Part shown: positions 11,906 through 11,923 of the stretch, piece by piece
How positions within the stretch are numbered: the stretch's first letter is position 1
Layout of the letters: each line of letters starts with the position of its first letter
Assembly (NCBI GenBank): GCA_002314795.1
Contig: DCHI01000056.1
Span: forward strand, 1-11,923
DNA: 11,923 nucleotides
Direction: 5' to 3'
From: Bacteroidales bacterium UBA1756
Lineage (GTDB): Bacteria > Bacteroidota > Bacteroidia > Bacteroidales > WCHB1-69
Program-made: the position numbers and the translations under genes
Notes under the pieces: generated by a model
Told to the model about the DNA's origin: nothing
The model's database searches: none
What the model saw: only the letters and a program-made list of their open reading frames with translations

Positions 11906-11923
11906 GCAAATGGCACCGCCGCG

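Larger units (their letters stand above)
11072..11923. other. Gene-free, repeat-rich intergenic region to the window edge
   Basis: No credible coding sequence is seen on either strand over about 850 bp. It contains, in order, two hairpins, a 7-bp CAATTWA array, an A-rich repeat, an intrinsic terminator, a second A-rich repeat, a 20-unit GTAGGAA array, and a GC-rich block with many inverted repeats. The composition swings from very A-rich to very GC-rich within a few hundred bases. Confidence 0.75.

Overview
The window looks like chromosomal DNA from a Bacteroidota, most likely a Bacteroidales member. The signs are a type IX secretion C-terminal sorting domain, a FISUMP-domain surface protein, a secreted GH2 beta-mannosidase, promoter elements of the Bacteroidota type (TAnnTTTG), and a general lack of Shine-Dalgarno sequences. 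No tRNA, rRNA, CRISPR array or transposase was seen.

Layout. Positions 1-1767 hold housekeeping-type genes: the 3' part of a chloramphenicol acetyltransferase-family gene cut by the window edge, an AlkD-type DNA alkylation repair glycosylase whose start codon overlaps the preceding stop, and methylglyoxal synthase (mgsA). Positions 2054-4430 hold a compact, visibly AT-rich type II restriction-modification cassette. It has a stand-alone Mrr_N-like winged-helix protein, a C5-cytosine methyltransferase, and a HaeII-family restriction endonuclease, with gaps of 5 and 2 nt and a good promoter upstream. Its composition differs from its neighbours and suggests horizontal acquisition. Positions 4581-8096 hold two genes that probably form an operon: a small secreted protein with Fn3-like modules and a T9SS tail, then a secreted beta-mannosidase. 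Positions 8516-11071 encode an 851-residue exported protein with three FISUMP domains alternating with two InlB/Listeria-Bacteroides-type repeats. The DNA linking its domains is a 368-bp near-identical direct duplication.

The non-coding parts are unusually structured. A 20-unit, 9-bp minisatellite starts on the last base of the beta-mannosidase stop codon, followed by three inverted repeats, including a perfect 28-bp AT palindrome at the promoter of the FISUMP gene. The last 850 bp contain no credible gene. They hold a 7-bp CAATTWA array, an A-rich 8-9 bp repeat family lying on both sides of a strong intrinsic terminator, a 20-unit 7-bp GTAGGAA array, and a GC-rich block with two copies of a palindromic element.

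The most interesting candidates are the winged-helix gene as a possible controller of the HaeII-like cassette, the conserved-frame/variable-core architecture of the FISUMP protein, and the paired palindromes in the GC-rich right end. I see no clearly new system that can be asserted from sequence alone.
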